Shown: positions 43,970 to 55,338 of the stretch, one piece after another
Layout of the letters: every line of letters starts with the position of its first letter
Position numbering within the stretch: the stretch's first letter is position 1
NCBI GenBank assembly: GCA_024803745.1
Contig: JANJXV010000024.1
Location: 12,911,427 to 12,975,426, forward strand
DNA: 64,000 bases
Reading direction: 5' to 3'
Source: Megascapheus bottae
Taxonomy: Eukaryota > Chordata > Mammalia > Rodentia > Geomyidae
The notes under the pieces: model-generated
What the model was told of the DNA's origin: nothing
The model's input: only the letters and a program-made list of their open reading frames with translations
Databases searched by the model: none
Program-made: the position numbers and the translations under genes

Positions 43970-45581
43970 TAAAAAAAGTTTACAGTTTTCATTATACACA
44001 ACTATTAAGAGGTTATAGTCAGAGGAGGCAGTTGTCTGGTGACAGACGTGCCCATTAGATCACCACAATGCAAGGAGTAAGGTGGAAGGGAAGAGACAGG
44101 GCAAGGGTAAAAAGCAGTAAAAAGCTTAGATCTCAATTAAGGGCTGGTAGATCCCTTTTATCTTTTCAAGTATCACACAATATGTACCAGATACAATCAG
44201 TAAATAGTGGCCATTTCTTCCCAAACTCTCAGCCAAGTATCTGCTAAAACCAGAGCCCTTCCTCAGGAGAGTGGCTCTGCGCTCCAAGGGCTGATTCAGC
44301 CCGAGGGTCTTTATTCAGCCTATGATGGGGTGGCCAAGGTGTTCAGCAGCCAAAGTATAAACGTGGATTCAGAATCCAAAGAAATGCACCTTCCAGGCCC
44401 GTTCAGAAGCCATCCGATTTCCCCACAAAGCTATGAGCCCAGTCAGGAGGTTGATGAAATAGAATAAAACAAAAAACCTTTGCTAACTTTTGTAAATGGC
44501 CTTTACTTTTGAATCATTACAATGTACAAGGGCCAGATACCACTGAAAACAAACCACCAGTTCCCAAATCTTGGTGTCTATAAATCTGACCCCATGGAGG
44601 CTGGCAGAGGATCTGGCTGACATGATTCTCACACATCCCAAGAAAAAACGCAAGCATCAGACCAAGGCTCCAGGAGCCCTTTGGAGAGCAAAATATCTTT
44701 GGAAGGAGATAGTCTCAGGAGCTTGTATTGGGCAATTGGCAATTTAGCATAGCCTTTGAAGTGGATGAAACTCCTTAGCATTGGAATATATGCAAACTTT
44801 TGATCACTTTCTTGCTAGTATAAGATGCTGGTTGAAACCACAAGTAACCTCAAGGGCAGTAATGAGACTTTGGACAAAAAAAATAAAGCCACAATGTCAA
44901 GGTCTAGGCTGGATCCACCCACTGGCCTATGTTGGCTTCTGGAGGGCTTAAAGCAGGAGATTCAGTGCTGCTGGCTATTCCGCCTTGTTTATTGGGTGTT
45001 TGGCAACAGCATGAGCTCAATCATTTGAATTGGAGCAAACAGTGGTAAATCACAAGGCAGGACCTCAAAATCACAATGGGTGCTAAGGGAGGCAAACTGG
45101 CAGCAGCAGTTCTGCAGGGCTCCAGAGGCCTTTGATGCTGGGGAAGGCTGCATCTATGATAGGGGTGCAGAGCCCTCCGGGAGGCTGCCTTCCAGCTGCT
45201 CTAGTGGTAGTCCCCCCTCACCCGGGAGCAGGGAAGAATTACAAAGGTATAGCAGAGTCAGTTCTTAGTGGAGAAAAGGCCTAGAACATGCATGGAACCA
45301 TGTTAGTGCCCAGAAAAGTGTGCAGGCGAGTTGGAGAGTCACAGGAGCTTCCAGTGCCGAGGCCTAGACACACCTTTGTCATCCACCTGGATGGATGTGT
45401 GCGCCGTGAGCAATGGCCTCCCTCATCTTCACAGGGGAGTTCTAAGAACTCAAGAGTGGCTGCTGCTGGAGCTCCAGGAGGCAAGAAGGCTGACATGTTT
45501 ATGGGAGCCAAGTCAATTTTATGAGGGGCAGAGCTGTAGTACTACTGCTCACAGACCTTCCTGAAACTTGGTTAAACTACG

Positions 45582-45735
45582 GTGTGTGTGTGTGTGTGTG
45601 TGTGTGTGTATCTGTGTGTCTCTGAACTACGTGTGTGTGTGTGTGTATCTGTGTGTCTTTGAACTACGTGTGTGTGTGTGTATCTGTGTGTCTTTGAACT
45701 ACGGTGTGTGTGTGTGTGTATCTGTATGTGTGTCT
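45582..45735. repeat. higher-order (TG)n repeat in the UBE2H 3'UTR
   Basis: Four units of about 35-45 bp, each a TG run followed by TATCTGTGTGTCTTTGAACTA. In the mRNA sense it reads as CA runs spaced by TAGTTCAAAGACACACAGAT. Confidence 0.9.
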
Positions 45736-45737
45736 TT

Positions 45738-45892
45738 GTTGGTCCTGGGGCTGAACTCAGGGCCTAGGCTCTGTCCCTACGCCTCTCTGTGCTCAAGACT
45801 AATGCTCTACTACTTGAGCCACAGCACCACTTCTGGCCTTATCTGTTTATGTGGTACTGAGCATCCTACCACTAAGCCACCTTCCCAGCTTG
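45738..45892 (-). mobile_element. SINE fragment in the UBE2H 3'UTR
   Basis: GTCCTGGGGCTGAACTCAGG to CCACTAAGCCACCTTCCCAG; IDL-Geo type, same strand as the transcript. Confidence 0.78.
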
Positions 45893-46012
45893 GTTTTGTA
45901 TTTTTGGACAATATCAAGTGCAATTATCTGGAATTTGTATTTGTGTGTGTGTGTGTGTTTTGAAAGGTAATTAGAACACTATTGTGTATACAATATTGAA
46001 AAAATACATTTT

Positions 46013-46018
46013 TTTATT
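46013..46018 (-). terminator. UBE2H: possible proximal UBE2H polyadenylation signal
   Basis: AATAAA on the minus strand about 2.0 kb after the stop codon, in an AT-rich stretch. Use would remove the AC-repeat, the SINE and both miR-182 seed matches from the mRNA. Alternative use is inference. Confidence 0.35.
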
Positions 46019-48017
46019 GTTTGAAGTCAAATCACCACCCAGCATTTCACGCCTACCTAGTAGCACCTACAGTGAAGGTTACAGCACAGGCAAGCTGCTA
46101 AAGCATCAGGGAAGCAAGTGACAGTGCTGCCAGAGACCCTCCCGCCCCCAAAGCAATGAGAAGACAGTGCCATAGGTAAAAGTACACCATTACATGTTCA
46201 ACAGTTAATACTACCCCTCAACAAGCCACCAATGCTCCAGAGAACTCAGCACGGTTACTAACCACAGCCCTACAGAACTTCACGTTTTCAACAACCTTTT
46301 GCTTCATGCCCGTAATTAACATCAAATAAGCAAATTGTTTGTCTTTTTATTTAGGAAAATAATCATGCTAAAAGCAAGTTGTACTCTATATAGATTTTCA
46401 AAGAAAAGATTGATTGTGCTTTTGGAAATTAAAAAAAAAAATAAGGGTATCTTCCAACCTCATTGACTTAAACCTTGTGGAATATAGTACTTCTAAACTA
46501 AAAACACACATCAAAAAGAAAAGTTATCCCAGAAGGACACCCAGAAGTTGTCTTTCGCAGGTTTTAGGATCGGCTAATTATGCTATTGTCCCACTGGTTG
46601 TGGCAAAAATAGAGCTCTGCCTAACTGTCTCCAGTTTCCTCCAGACTCTGCAGACAACACTCAGACAACCTGGGCCCAGGTTAGCTGAGCACTGCCTGAA
46701 CCAGCAGCAGGCATGAAAACTTTCTCACTTGCTCTATGTGTACACAGGAGACAACTATCCCCACCCTTCCCTCCCCAATCTCTGTCTCCTGTCTCCAATC
46801 CCTTCTTCCCAAACTCAGAAGCTGGTTTTTCCCTAGATGGAGCCACATTGAGTACAAGATGTCTATTTGTTTCAATTATTACTCTGTAAATGTCAAATGT
46901 GTTGGGTGTGAAATACTGTTCTCCCTTCTACAAGCAGATGATGACCAGGTTACCCCAGGAGCAGCAGCCAGTGGGGAGATAAAACCCAGACATGGAGGAG
47001 AGTGCCTAGGCCTGATGATCACTAGGCAGGCGGTCTTCGGCACCGAATGGTCCACGGAGAGGCTTGACCACAGAGGAGACTGTCTCTTGGTAGGGCAAGA
47101 TTAAATTCATAACCTAAGCACAATTCACACAAATTAAAAAAGAAACAACAAAACAAAACAAGAAACTCCCTCCAGTTTAAAGCTTTTGTCCTGGGTAGTG
47201 GTCTCCAATTGGCCCGGATCAGGATGAGTTTCGTTTCTTCCCGTCACTTTTCTCCTCCTGTTCTATCCTCTCAAAAATGGTCTGGATGGCAAGCTGTACC
47301 CCAAGAAAAAGAATCAGGATCAGAGAACAATTCTCAAAAGTTCTCCAAAGCAAAAACACTGTGGCAAAAACACTGTAGCTGCAGGTCTAGTAGCAAGAAG
47401 GGCAGGAATCTACACATAAAAATGTACTCAAAACCCAAGTCAAAAAATATGTTAAAGTTTCATTTTTCCAATTAGCTCCCTGTTTTACACTGCTGCTCCA
47501 CAGAAACGGCCCCCATCCCAGGCCTCACAGGTAGGAACAGTTGATTTACATGCTCTCAAAGCAGGCCTCTTCCTCCCCAATTTTTTCCTTTCCACTCTGA
47601 AAATGCACTATTCTATTCTTCATCTAAGAGCTGGTAGGTTTGGTTTGTTTCTTTGGAACCATCGATAAAGAAGCAACTCCTGTAAGTTTCATTCATGTCT
47701 ACGCATCAGAGCGCCTATTTCTTTTGACAGTTCAGCAGCACACAGACTGACTTGGCCAATGGACTTATGAATGCATGCATTCGGACCGCATATTGCTACC
47801 AAAATGGAATGTGGGAATATGCTATGCACCTCAGGTTGAGAAATGACCAAGAAATCAAGATCTAAAGGGTGATATATAATATATATATATCAATGCTATT
47901 ATTCATAAAAACCTTGTTTAGTAATAAAAAAAATTGCTTTGTTTAAATATGAATATTATAGTCTGCTTCTCATGGTTAGGAAATAATAGTCTTTCTGAAA
48001 AGCAGGTGCTTTTTCTA

Positions 48018-48142
48018 CTACAACTCCATGTCCTGGGCTTCATCTTCCGAAAAGTCAGACATAGAACTCTCTGAAGAGCTGTCGCCAGTGCCCTCTTCCT
48101 GCTCCTTCAGTGCCTCCTCAGTTGCATATTTCTGGATGTATT
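48018..48142 (-). CDS. UBE2H: UBE2H last coding exon (residues 143-183 and stop)
   Basis: E2 ubiquitin-conjugating enzyme UBE2H, C-terminal exon. The acceptor reads CCCTGTACAG before AATACATCC; the first two bases complete the Glu143 codon begun in the previous exon. The exon encodes [12 protein letters not shown], then an acidic Ser/Glu/Asp-rich tail ([16 protein letters not shown]) ending DMEL and TAG. All 41 residues agree with human UBE2H as I remember it. The acidic tail follows the catalytic UBC fold. UBE2H is the dedicated E2 of the CTLH/GID (MAEA-RMND5A) ubiquitin ligase and is strongly induced in erythroid maturation (family knowledge). Confidence 0.97.
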
Positions 48143-48649
48143 CTGTACAGGGGGTAGGAGGAAGGAAACACAAAGAGTGAGTGGATAGACATGTGCTTCA
48201 GGAGATTAATTCCACAGTGATTTACCAGGACCTTGCATGTTTCTGAATAAACTCGTTTCCTAATATGCACAGTTTCTAACTACTGCTAATAGAGTATGAG
48301 CTAGACGGTGCCAATCCCACTAGGCATGCAAGCTGTACCCTTTGTGTGTGGACTTGCAGGGGCTGGAATCCAGAGGCTGGAAAGGCCCACGGAGTGAAAG
48401 CTGAAGAGCTGGCACAGGGGTCGTTATGCACCCCCCACATTTTTTTTTTTTTTACCAACTCTGCACATGTGAGACTTACAGCCCCTTCAGTTCACTATAA
48501 ATTTTAAACATTTACAATAACATCATACCATAAAATAACCTTTAGGTCAGAAGCTGCCTCTGCCGATGAGGGAAACGCCTCAGGACCTCTTCCTGCTCAG
48601 GAGCTACTGCTGTACACCAGCTTTTGCTTTCTTGGTGCGGGGAGGGCTG

Positions 48650-48822
48650 GGGGCTGGCTTGGGGACTGGAACATAGCTCCACTTCCAGCTTTTTGGTGGC
48701 TAACTAAAGATAAAAGTCTCATGGCATTTCCTGCCCAGGCTGGCTTTGAACAGTGATCCTCTCATCTACACCTGAGTAGCTAGGTTTATAGGTGTGAACC
48801 ACCAATGCCTAGTGCCTGGCTT
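48650..48822 (-). mobile_element. B1-Geo SINE, shortened
   Basis: CTCCACTTCCAGCTTTTTGG to GAACCACCAATGCCTAGTGCC. Confidence 0.75.
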
Positions 48823-48936
48823 TGACACTTCCAGCTTTCTTCAGTATATGCAAGGAAACAAATTTATGAAGTGCTTACTCAGGAGTTGTGAACAAAGTCA
48901 CTGGTGAGGAGACAGAGGCACAAAGAGCTGAGAGAG

Positions 48937-49209
48937 ACAAGGGGGGGAGGAGACGGAAAGGGAGAAAGGGAGGGGGAGGAAAGGAAGAGGAAGGTGGGAG
49001 AGGGAGGAAGAAAGGAAAAAGGGAAGGGGGAAGAGAGAGGGAGTGGGAGAAGCACAGGGAGGGAGGGAGAGAGGGGGAGAGGGAGGAAGGAGGGAGGGAG
49101 AGAGAGAAGAAGAGAGGGAAGGAGGAGGGAGGGAGAGAGAGAGGAAGAGAGGGAGGAAGAGGGAGAAGGAGAGGGAAGAATGGAGAGGGAGAGAGAGGGA
49201 GGGAGGGAA

Positions 49210-49260
<51 letters not shown>

Positions 49261-49546
49261 GGGAGAGAAAGGGAGAAGGAGAGGGAAGAATGGAGAGGGA
49301 GAGAGAGGGAGGAAGGGAAAGAGAGAGAGAGAGAGAGAGGGAGAGAGAGGGAGAGAGGGAAGGAGGGAGGGAGAGAGAGAGAGGGAGGGAGAGGGAGAGG
49401 GAGAGAGGGAGAGAGGGAGAGAGGGAGAGAGGGAGAGAGGGAGAGAGAGAGAGAAAGAGAGAGAAAGAGAGAGGGAGAGGGAGGGAGGGAGGGAGACGGA
49501 GAGGGGGGAGGGAGAGAGGGAGGGAGGGAGGGAGGGAGAGAGAGAC
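48937..49546. repeat. ~0.6-kb GA polypurine tract in a UBE2H intron
   Basis: Essentially pure A/G on the plus strand, mixing GGGA, GAGA and GGAA units, with very few pyrimidines (for example GAATGGAGAGG). A block near 49160-49200 recurs at about 49268-49310, showing internal duplication. Confidence 0.95.
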
Positions 49547-49984
49547 TAGGGCTGGGAACTGTGGAAGGATTCAGCAGAGGGGCCAAGGAGGCAGGGCAGC
49601 CACTGCTAGCGTCAGTGTGCACAGGCTATTCCAAAGGAAAGGCTTAGCCTCATCCAATTCTAAGACATAAAAACAAGATTACGAGAGGCCTACACCTGTC
49701 GTCTTTCTTGAAAAGTATCTAAAGCAAGTAATGTTATTTAGGTAGGTGGTGAACACATGGGATTAAGTTGTTCTATATTTTTCTGGAGGTTTGAAACTTT
49801 CTATATCTAATGAAATGAATACATTTGGGTCCTTTAAACCCACCCAAACCTCAGCATCAGAGGCTGATGCCATACTTAATCAAATATTTGAGAGCAATAA
49901 ACCAACATCTATAGACAACTGGAAGGTACCACGTGTACAGGCTGCCAATATTAAGCTGCTTTCAAATCTATAACTCTGCAAAAA

Positions 49985-50208
49985 AAGCTGGGCTGAAGAC
50001 TAGAGGTGCTGTTCCAGGTAGGGCATCAGTCCAGCAAATGCAAAGCCCTGAGTTTAAATCTCAGTACCACAAAAACGACAAGAAAATCAACTTCTTAACT
50101 CTGGAACTTGGAGGTGTGGCTCAAGTGGTAGAGTGCCAGTCTTGAGTGAAAGAGCCAGAAGCCATGCAAGAGGGCAAGACCCTGAGTTCAAGGCCCAATA
50201 CTGACATA
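49985..50208 (+). mobile_element. ID-like and Geo-like SINE pieces
   Basis: GCCCTGAGTTTAAATCTCAG then GGTGTGGCTCAAGTGGTAGAG and CCCTGAGTTCAAGGCCCAA. Confidence 0.65.
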
Positions 50209-50227
50209 CACACAAAAAATACTGATT

Positions 50228-50366
50228 TAGGTGGGTGTCAATGTCACATGTCTATAATACTAGCTACTCAGGAGGCTGAGATCTGAGGATCATGGTTTGG
50301 AGCCAGCCTTGGTAGGAAAGTCTGTGAGACTTGTCTGTAATTAACCACCAAAAAGCTGTAAGTATG
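50228..50366 (+). mobile_element. B1-Geo SINE, left part
   Basis: AATACTAGCTACTCAGGAGG to CCACCAAAAAGCTGTAAGTA. Confidence 0.8.
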
Positions 50367-50562
50367 GGCTAGGAGTTTGGCCTAGTGGTAGAGTGCTTGC
50401 CTAGCATGCATGAAGACCCGGGGTTTAATCCCTCAGCATCACATATATAGAAAATGCCAGAAGCAGTGCTGTGGCTCAAGTGGCAGAGTGCTAGCTTTGT
50501 GAAAGCTCAAGGACAGTGTTCAGGCCCTGAGTTCAAGCCCCAGGACTGGCCAAAAATAAAAA
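50367..50562 (+). mobile_element. IDL-Geo SINE
   Basis: GGCTAGGAGTTTGGCCTAG to CCCCAGGACTGGCC. Confidence 0.9.
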
Positions 50563-50973
50563 ACATTGGAATGACAAGATTTAGAAAGCTAGAGGGGAAA
50601 CACCAAAGCTTCAGAGAGGTCCAGGAAAATGTAGCTTGACGAGTTCATAAATCAGGAAGAAATGAGGTCACAGATTCAGCAGAGAAGTAATGACTGTAGA
50701 GTTTAGGCAAAGAGGCAGAAACTTGAAAATGACACAAATAGTCTGTTTCCTAACAGCCAACAGAAGCAGATAAAGGAAGCTCTGGAAATGGGGTAGGGAA
50801 ATCAAAAAGTGCAGATTGGAGAGGGGAGTAAGTCTGAGAAAGAATCAGGAGGGGACAAAAATGAAAGGGTTACATAAAGGCACAGAAGGAAGCCAGGCTG
50901 AGCTCAGGTCTAATGGTCATCATTCTCTTAGACTATTAGGGAAGACAAAAATGACCATCCATACTAGTATTTC

Positions 50974-51180
50974 CTGGAGCTATAGCCTAGTGGTAGAGTG
51001 CATGCCTAACTGCACAAAGTCCTGGGTTCAAATCCTTGGTACCACATACACAGAAAAAGCCAGGAGTGATGCCATGGCTCAAGTGGTAGAGTGCTAGCCT
51101 TGAGAAAGGTCAAGGACAGTACCCATGCCCTGAGTTCGGCCTTGGGACTGGCAAAAAAAAAAAAAAAATTACTCGACAGA
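50974..51180 (+). mobile_element. IDL-Geo SINE with 13-bp target duplication
   Basis: ATACTAGTATTTC at 50961-50973 and 51181-51193; extra TTACTCGACAGA after the A-tail. Confidence 0.9.
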
Positions 51181-51404
51181 ATACTAGTATTTCAGAAAGC
51201 TAGAGCTCCTTTAATTAGAGCTAGTCACATAAGATTAACGTAGACAGGGCTCTTTGTAGCAGAACTAGAGCAGATATACATTAAAATAGAGCTTGTGTTA
51301 ATTGCTGAGGCATACATACTGAGCATAAAAACTATAGAAACGCATTCTATTGAGATATCTGTGGCTTGCAGGCACTGTTAAGTAATTCCTATGTCAAACT
51401 TTTT

Positions 51405-51615
51405 TTTTTTTTTTTTTTTTTTTTTGCCAGTCCTGGGCCTTGAACTCAGGGCTTGACCACTGTCCTTGGGCTTTTTCAAGGCTAGAGCTAGAGCTCTACC
51501 ACTTGAGCCTCAGCACCATTTCTGGCTTTTTCTATGTATATGTGGTACCGAGGAATCGAACCCAGGTCTTGGTGCATGCCAGGCAAGCACTCTACCACTA
51601 AGCCAAACTCCCGCC
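51405..51615 (-). mobile_element. IDL-Geo SINE with 16-bp target duplication
   Basis: CCTATGTCAAACTTTT at 51388 and 51616-51631. Confidence 0.94.
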
Positions 51616-52084
51616 CCTATGTCAAACTTTTAACATAATTTTGTAATGTAATTTTATCTGGTTGAAATGGACTGCCTGTTTCTTAGAATGTATATTGGTC
51701 TATGAAGTGATTATGTCACATAAATTAAATATTTACAAAACACTTTGAGACCTAAGTAAATTAACTATACATTTCTACTTCATCTAAGCAAAAGTACCAA
51801 ACAATATCCTATAGAGACCGGGAGGAAATAAGAAACAGAAGGAAAATTATTATTCAGTAAGTAATTCTCAATGCTCTTGTACATCTTGTACTTGCATAGT
51901 TAGGAGTGAAGACTTAGGTATTGCCATTTCTTACAAATAAACTGAATGGCAACATATTCTGAGGAAGCTAGTGTTGTAGATTCTATGTCTAATACTTAAG
52001 TATATTTTCAATGACTTTGAATCCTTTTTCTTTTTGGTAGAACTGCTTTCTGTATATAGACTTGTCATAATGAAGGGTCTCATA

Positions 52085-52316
52085 TGTACACCTAGGGCTG
52101 AAGGCTTGAACTCTGGTTCTGGGTGTTGTCCCTAAGCTCTTCAACTCAAGGCTAGCAAGTACTCTACCATTTTGAGCCACAGTGCCATTCCCAGTTTTCT
52201 GGAGGTTAATTGGAGATAAGAGTCTCACAGTGATTCCTGCCCTGGCTGGCTTTGAACTGTGAACCTCAGATCTTAGCCTCCTGATTAGCTAAGATTTCAG
52301 ACATGAACCACCACAC
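52085..52316 (-). mobile_element. B1-Geo SINE
   Basis: AGGCTTGAACTCTGGTTCTG to CATGAACCACCACACCAG; first of a row of minus-strand SINEs. Confidence 0.85.
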
Positions 52317-52494
52317 CAGTCCTGGGCCTTGAACCCAGGGCCAGAGCACTGTCCTTGGGCTTTCTCAAGGTTAGAGCTCTACCACTTGAGCCACAGCACC
52401 ACTTCCAGCCTTTTCTATGTATGTGATACAGGAATTGAACCTGGGAGTTCATGCATACTAGGCAAGCACTCTACCACTAGGCTAAACTCCTGGC
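52317..52494 (-). mobile_element. IDL-Geo SINE
   Basis: CAGTCCTGGGCCTTGAACCC to CTAAACTCCTGGCC. Confidence 0.88.
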
Positions 52495-52497
52495 CAT

Positions 52498-52757
52498 TAT
52501 TATTTTCTTCTTTTCTTTTCTTTTTTGGAGGGGGGGGACTTGAATGGGACTTGAATCTAGCCTGTGGGCTGTCCCTGAGTTCTTCAGCTCAAGGCTACTG
52601 CCCTAACCCTTGGGCCAAGTCCCACTTCCCATTTTCTAGAGGCTAACTGGAGATAAGAGTCTCAGGTCCTTTTGTGCCTGGGCTGGCTTTGAACCTTGAT
52701 CCTCAGATGTCAGCCTCCTGAGAAGCTAGGATTATAGGTGTGAGCCACCAGTCCCAG
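52498..52757 (-). mobile_element. B1-Geo SINE
   Basis: TTTTCTTTTTTGGAGGGGGG to GTGAGCCACCAGTCCCAGCC. Confidence 0.85.
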
Positions 52758-52811
52758 CCTCCTTGAACGCTTATGCTTAAGGCTTAGAGCCACATATATT
52801 ATTATTATTAT

Positions 52812-53030
52812 TATTGTTTTGCCAGTCCCTGGCCTTGAACTCAGGACCTGAGCACTGTCCTTGGGCTTTCTCAAGGCTAGAACTCTACCACTTGAGCCAC
52901 AGCACCACTTCCAACTCCCGGCCCTCCACTTAAAGTTTTTCTGAGAGCTAAGAGTCTCCCTAGTTGAGTTCGAATCGCAATCCTCAGATTTCAGCCTTGG
53001 GAGTAGTTAAGATTACAGGTGTGAAAGGTG
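52812..53030 (-). mobile_element. IDL-Geo 3' part followed by B1 fragment
   Basis: TTATTATTATTG, GCCAGTCCCTGGCCTTGAAC, ACTCCCGGCCC, then antisense B1 (CAGATTTCAGCCTTGGGAG). Confidence 0.75.
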
Positions 53031-53039
53031 TTAATGTAT

Positions 53040-53300
53040 TTCAAGGCTAGCCCAGACAAAAATTCATTGAGACCCTCATCTCAAGTAATAGAAAGCTGGG
53101 TTTGGTAGTGTGGGCTTGTCATTCCCACTACTTGGGAAGCATTAGTAAAAGATCATGGTCCAGGCTAGCTGGGGCAAAAAGTGAGACCCTATCAAAAAGT
53201 CCCTAAAGCAAAATAGAGGTGTGGCCTAGCAGTAGAGCACCTGCCTGACAAGCTTGAGAAATTTATATCCCAGTACTCTTCACCCCCTAAAAAAAAAAAA
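53040..53300 (+). mobile_element. old composite B1/ID SINE next to a UBE2H exon
   Basis: GTAGTGTGGGCTTGTCATTC, GGTGTGGCCTAGCAGTAGAG and an A-run; ends 70 bp from the exon at 53371. Confidence 0.6.
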
Positions 53301-53370
53301 GGAAAAAAGGTTTTAAATGATAGACTTAAGTTCTTCTGACCCCTTTTTATGTGCCTTTGTGCCTTTTTAC

Positions 53371-53499
53371 CTTTAATTTTCTGCTTGTATTCTTCTGGTC
53401 GGTGGAGGTACATGGCTGCAGCATCACCATTGAGAGGGTCTATGGGGTTAGGGTAGGCCAACAACTGGGGCAGGAAGGACTCAAATATATTGGTAAGAT
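53371..53499 (-). CDS. UBE2H: UBE2H penultimate coding exon (residues 100-142)
   Basis: 129 nt, phase 1 at both ends. The acceptor is a T-rich tract ending TTTTTTCCAG before ATCTTACC; the donor is ATTAAAG followed by GTAAAAAGG. It encodes [18 protein letters not shown] through the [11 protein letters not shown] helix, the C-terminal part of the UBC fold after the active site, and agrees with human UBE2H as remembered. A composite old SINE (about 53040-53300) begins only 70 bp downstream of the donor. Confidence 0.97.
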
Positions 53500-53904
53500 C
53501 TGGAAAAAACAAACAAACATTTAATGCTGGGAAACATGCAGGTTCACATAAATTCACTTGAATTCAGCATTCAACTCTGCCTTCTTAGATACCTTCTACC
53601 TACCTTTTTAGATACTTAACGACACAGGAATGGTTTTCCATAACAGTATGCTATGCTTCACTACACATGACTTATATTACACATTAACTTTCAATACAAC
53701 TAGATTCCTAAAATGTATCTTTCATTTGAAGATTAAGATAGTCGCTTTGAAGGACAGTTTTCCCACTTCTCTTATTTTTGTTACTGCATTGCTAGGAATT
53801 AAATCCAGGGCCTTAGTCAAGGTACTCTAAAGCACTTTTTACATACATTTACATTTTATTGTAATATATGGGATGGGTAACCATTACTGTCTCCAGCTCT
53901 ATTT

Positions 53905-54129
53905 TTGATCCTAGGGCTTGAAATTAGGGCCTAGGAGCTGTCTGAGCTTTCTTGTGTTCAAGGCTAGTGCCCTACCACCTAAGCCAATGCTTTACTTTTT
54001 CAGCTTTTTAATGATTAATTGGAGACAAATCTCATGGACTTTCTTACCCAAGATGACTTCAAACCATGATCTACAGGTCTCAGCCTTATAAGTAGTTAGG
54101 ATTACAAGCATGAGCCACCAGTGCCTGGC
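53905..54129 (-). mobile_element. B1-Geo SINE
   Basis: CCTAGGGCTTGAAATTAGGG to GAGCCACCAGTGCCTGGC. Confidence 0.83.
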
Positions 54130-54164
54130 AAACTATCTCCATTTTATATGTAAAGAAACTGAAG

Positions 54165-54311
54165 GGGCTGGGAGTTTAGCCTAGTGGTAGAGTGCTTGCC
54201 TAACATGCATGAAGACTCAGGTTCAATTCCTTGGTACCACATACATAGAAAGCCCAAGGACAGTGCTCAGGCCTGAGTTCAAGCCCCAGGACTGGCAAAA
54301 AAAAAAAAATT
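54165..54311 (+). mobile_element. IDL-Geo SINE, internally deleted
   Basis: GGGGCTGGGAGTTTAGCCTAG, then CATAGAAAGCCCAAGGACAG with the central part missing. Confidence 0.88.
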
Positions 54312-54782
54312 AAAAAAAGGGGGAAAGAAAAAAAGAAACAGAGATTCAAGTAATTTGACAAAGAAGTTCGATTTCAAACCTGGCATCTTCATTATGTTGT
54401 CTCTGTTAATGGATAAAACAAACTCTCAACTTCCATGATGGGGCAAGTAACCCATACATGCAGCATAATTTTACAGCCTTATGGTCAGGGAAACCAAAGT
54501 ATGATCTAGGACATGCCTTCCCCTTCCCGAAGTTGCCCTCTCTCACAAGCTCAAGGCCAGCAGGATGAGCTTTATGTGGAGGTTGTCTAGGCATCTATAG
54601 CACATTACAGAGGTGGTGTGATAATTAAATGACAACACCAGAAGTATGCTGTTCATACATGCTTGCTCACAGAGGATTTGGGGTGTCTCCTATCATGTTT
54701 TTAATGATAGGTGTTGCTCAAAAGGATTAGCTACTGAATACTCCTACTAAATAAACAACAGAAACCTTTAAAAAAGTATAGT

Positions 54783-54975
54783 GGGTTGGGAATGTGGCCT
54801 AGTGGTAGAGTGCTTGCCTAGCATGCATGAAACCCTGGGTTCAATTCCTCAGTACCACATAAACAGAGAAAGCCAGATGTAACACTGTGCCTCAAGTGGT
54901 AGAATGCTAACCTTGGGAATAAAAGCTCAAGGGCAGTGCTCATGCCCGAATTCAATCCTCAGGACTGGTGAAACA
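54783..54975 (+). mobile_element. IDL-Geo SINE
   Basis: GGGTTGGGAATGTGGCCTAG to CCTCAGGACTGGTG and a CAAAA tail. Confidence 0.86.
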
Positions 54976-55040
54976 AAACAAAACAAAACATGCTCATGAT
55001 TATCTTCCTAGCAGATAAAACTATATTAAAACAAAGAAAT

Positions 55041-55262
55041 AAGCTGGTCACCAGTGGCTCACACCTATAACCCTAGCTAGTCAGGAGGCTGAGATCTGAG
55101 GATCACAGTTCAAAAGTCAGCCTGGGCATGAAAGTCCACAAGACTCATCTCCAAATAACCACCAGAAAACTGGAAGTGGCATTGTGGTTCAAATAGTAGA
55201 GTGCTAGCTTTGAGCTGAAGAGCTCAAGGACAACGTCCAGGCCCAGAGTTCAAGGCCCACGA
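55041..55262 (+). mobile_element. B1-Geo SINE
   Basis: AGCTGGTCACCAGTGGCTCAC to AAGGCCCACGACATAC. Confidence 0.88.
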
Positions 55263-55338
55263 CATACATGCATACATGTATGCACACATACATACACATA
55301 TATACATATATACATACACACATACACATACACACATA
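55263..55338. repeat. (CATA)n-type microsatellite
   Basis: ATACATGC, ACACATAC and ATATACAT units at a SINE tail. Confidence 0.88.

Larger units (their letters stand above)
43940..48017 (-). other. UBE2H: UBE2H 3' untranslated region
   Basis: Runs from the base after the TAG stop (48018-48020) to about 20 nt past an AATAAA at 43964-43969, about 4.1 kb, consistent with the long UBE2H 3'UTR known in mammals. It is mostly unique sequence, with an AC/GT-rich higher-order repeat at 45582-45735 and one IDL-Geo-type SINE fragment at 45738-45892. A second AATAAA at 46013-46018 could give a shorter 3'UTR of about 2 kb. Two miR-182 seed matches are present (44736-44742 and 44999-45006). Confidence 0.85.
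48143..53370 (-). other. UBE2H: UBE2H last intron
   Basis: Intron of about 5.2 kb holding a 0.6 kb purine (GA) tract, several IDL-Geo and B1-type SINEs (listed separately), and unique AT-rich sequence at 49560-49980, 50565-50960 and 51632-52080 in which I see nothing further. Confidence 0.9.

Noticed and set aside
45582..45735. CRISPR-like array (regular repeats and spacers)
   Set aside because: Spacing is irregular, the units are microsatellite, and the genome is mammalian.
48879..49670. Long frames of Ser/Leu/Pro or Arg/Glu/Gly repeats (up to 260 codons)
   Set aside because: Direct translation of the GA/CT tract; all frames are open on both strands because the repeat lacks stops.
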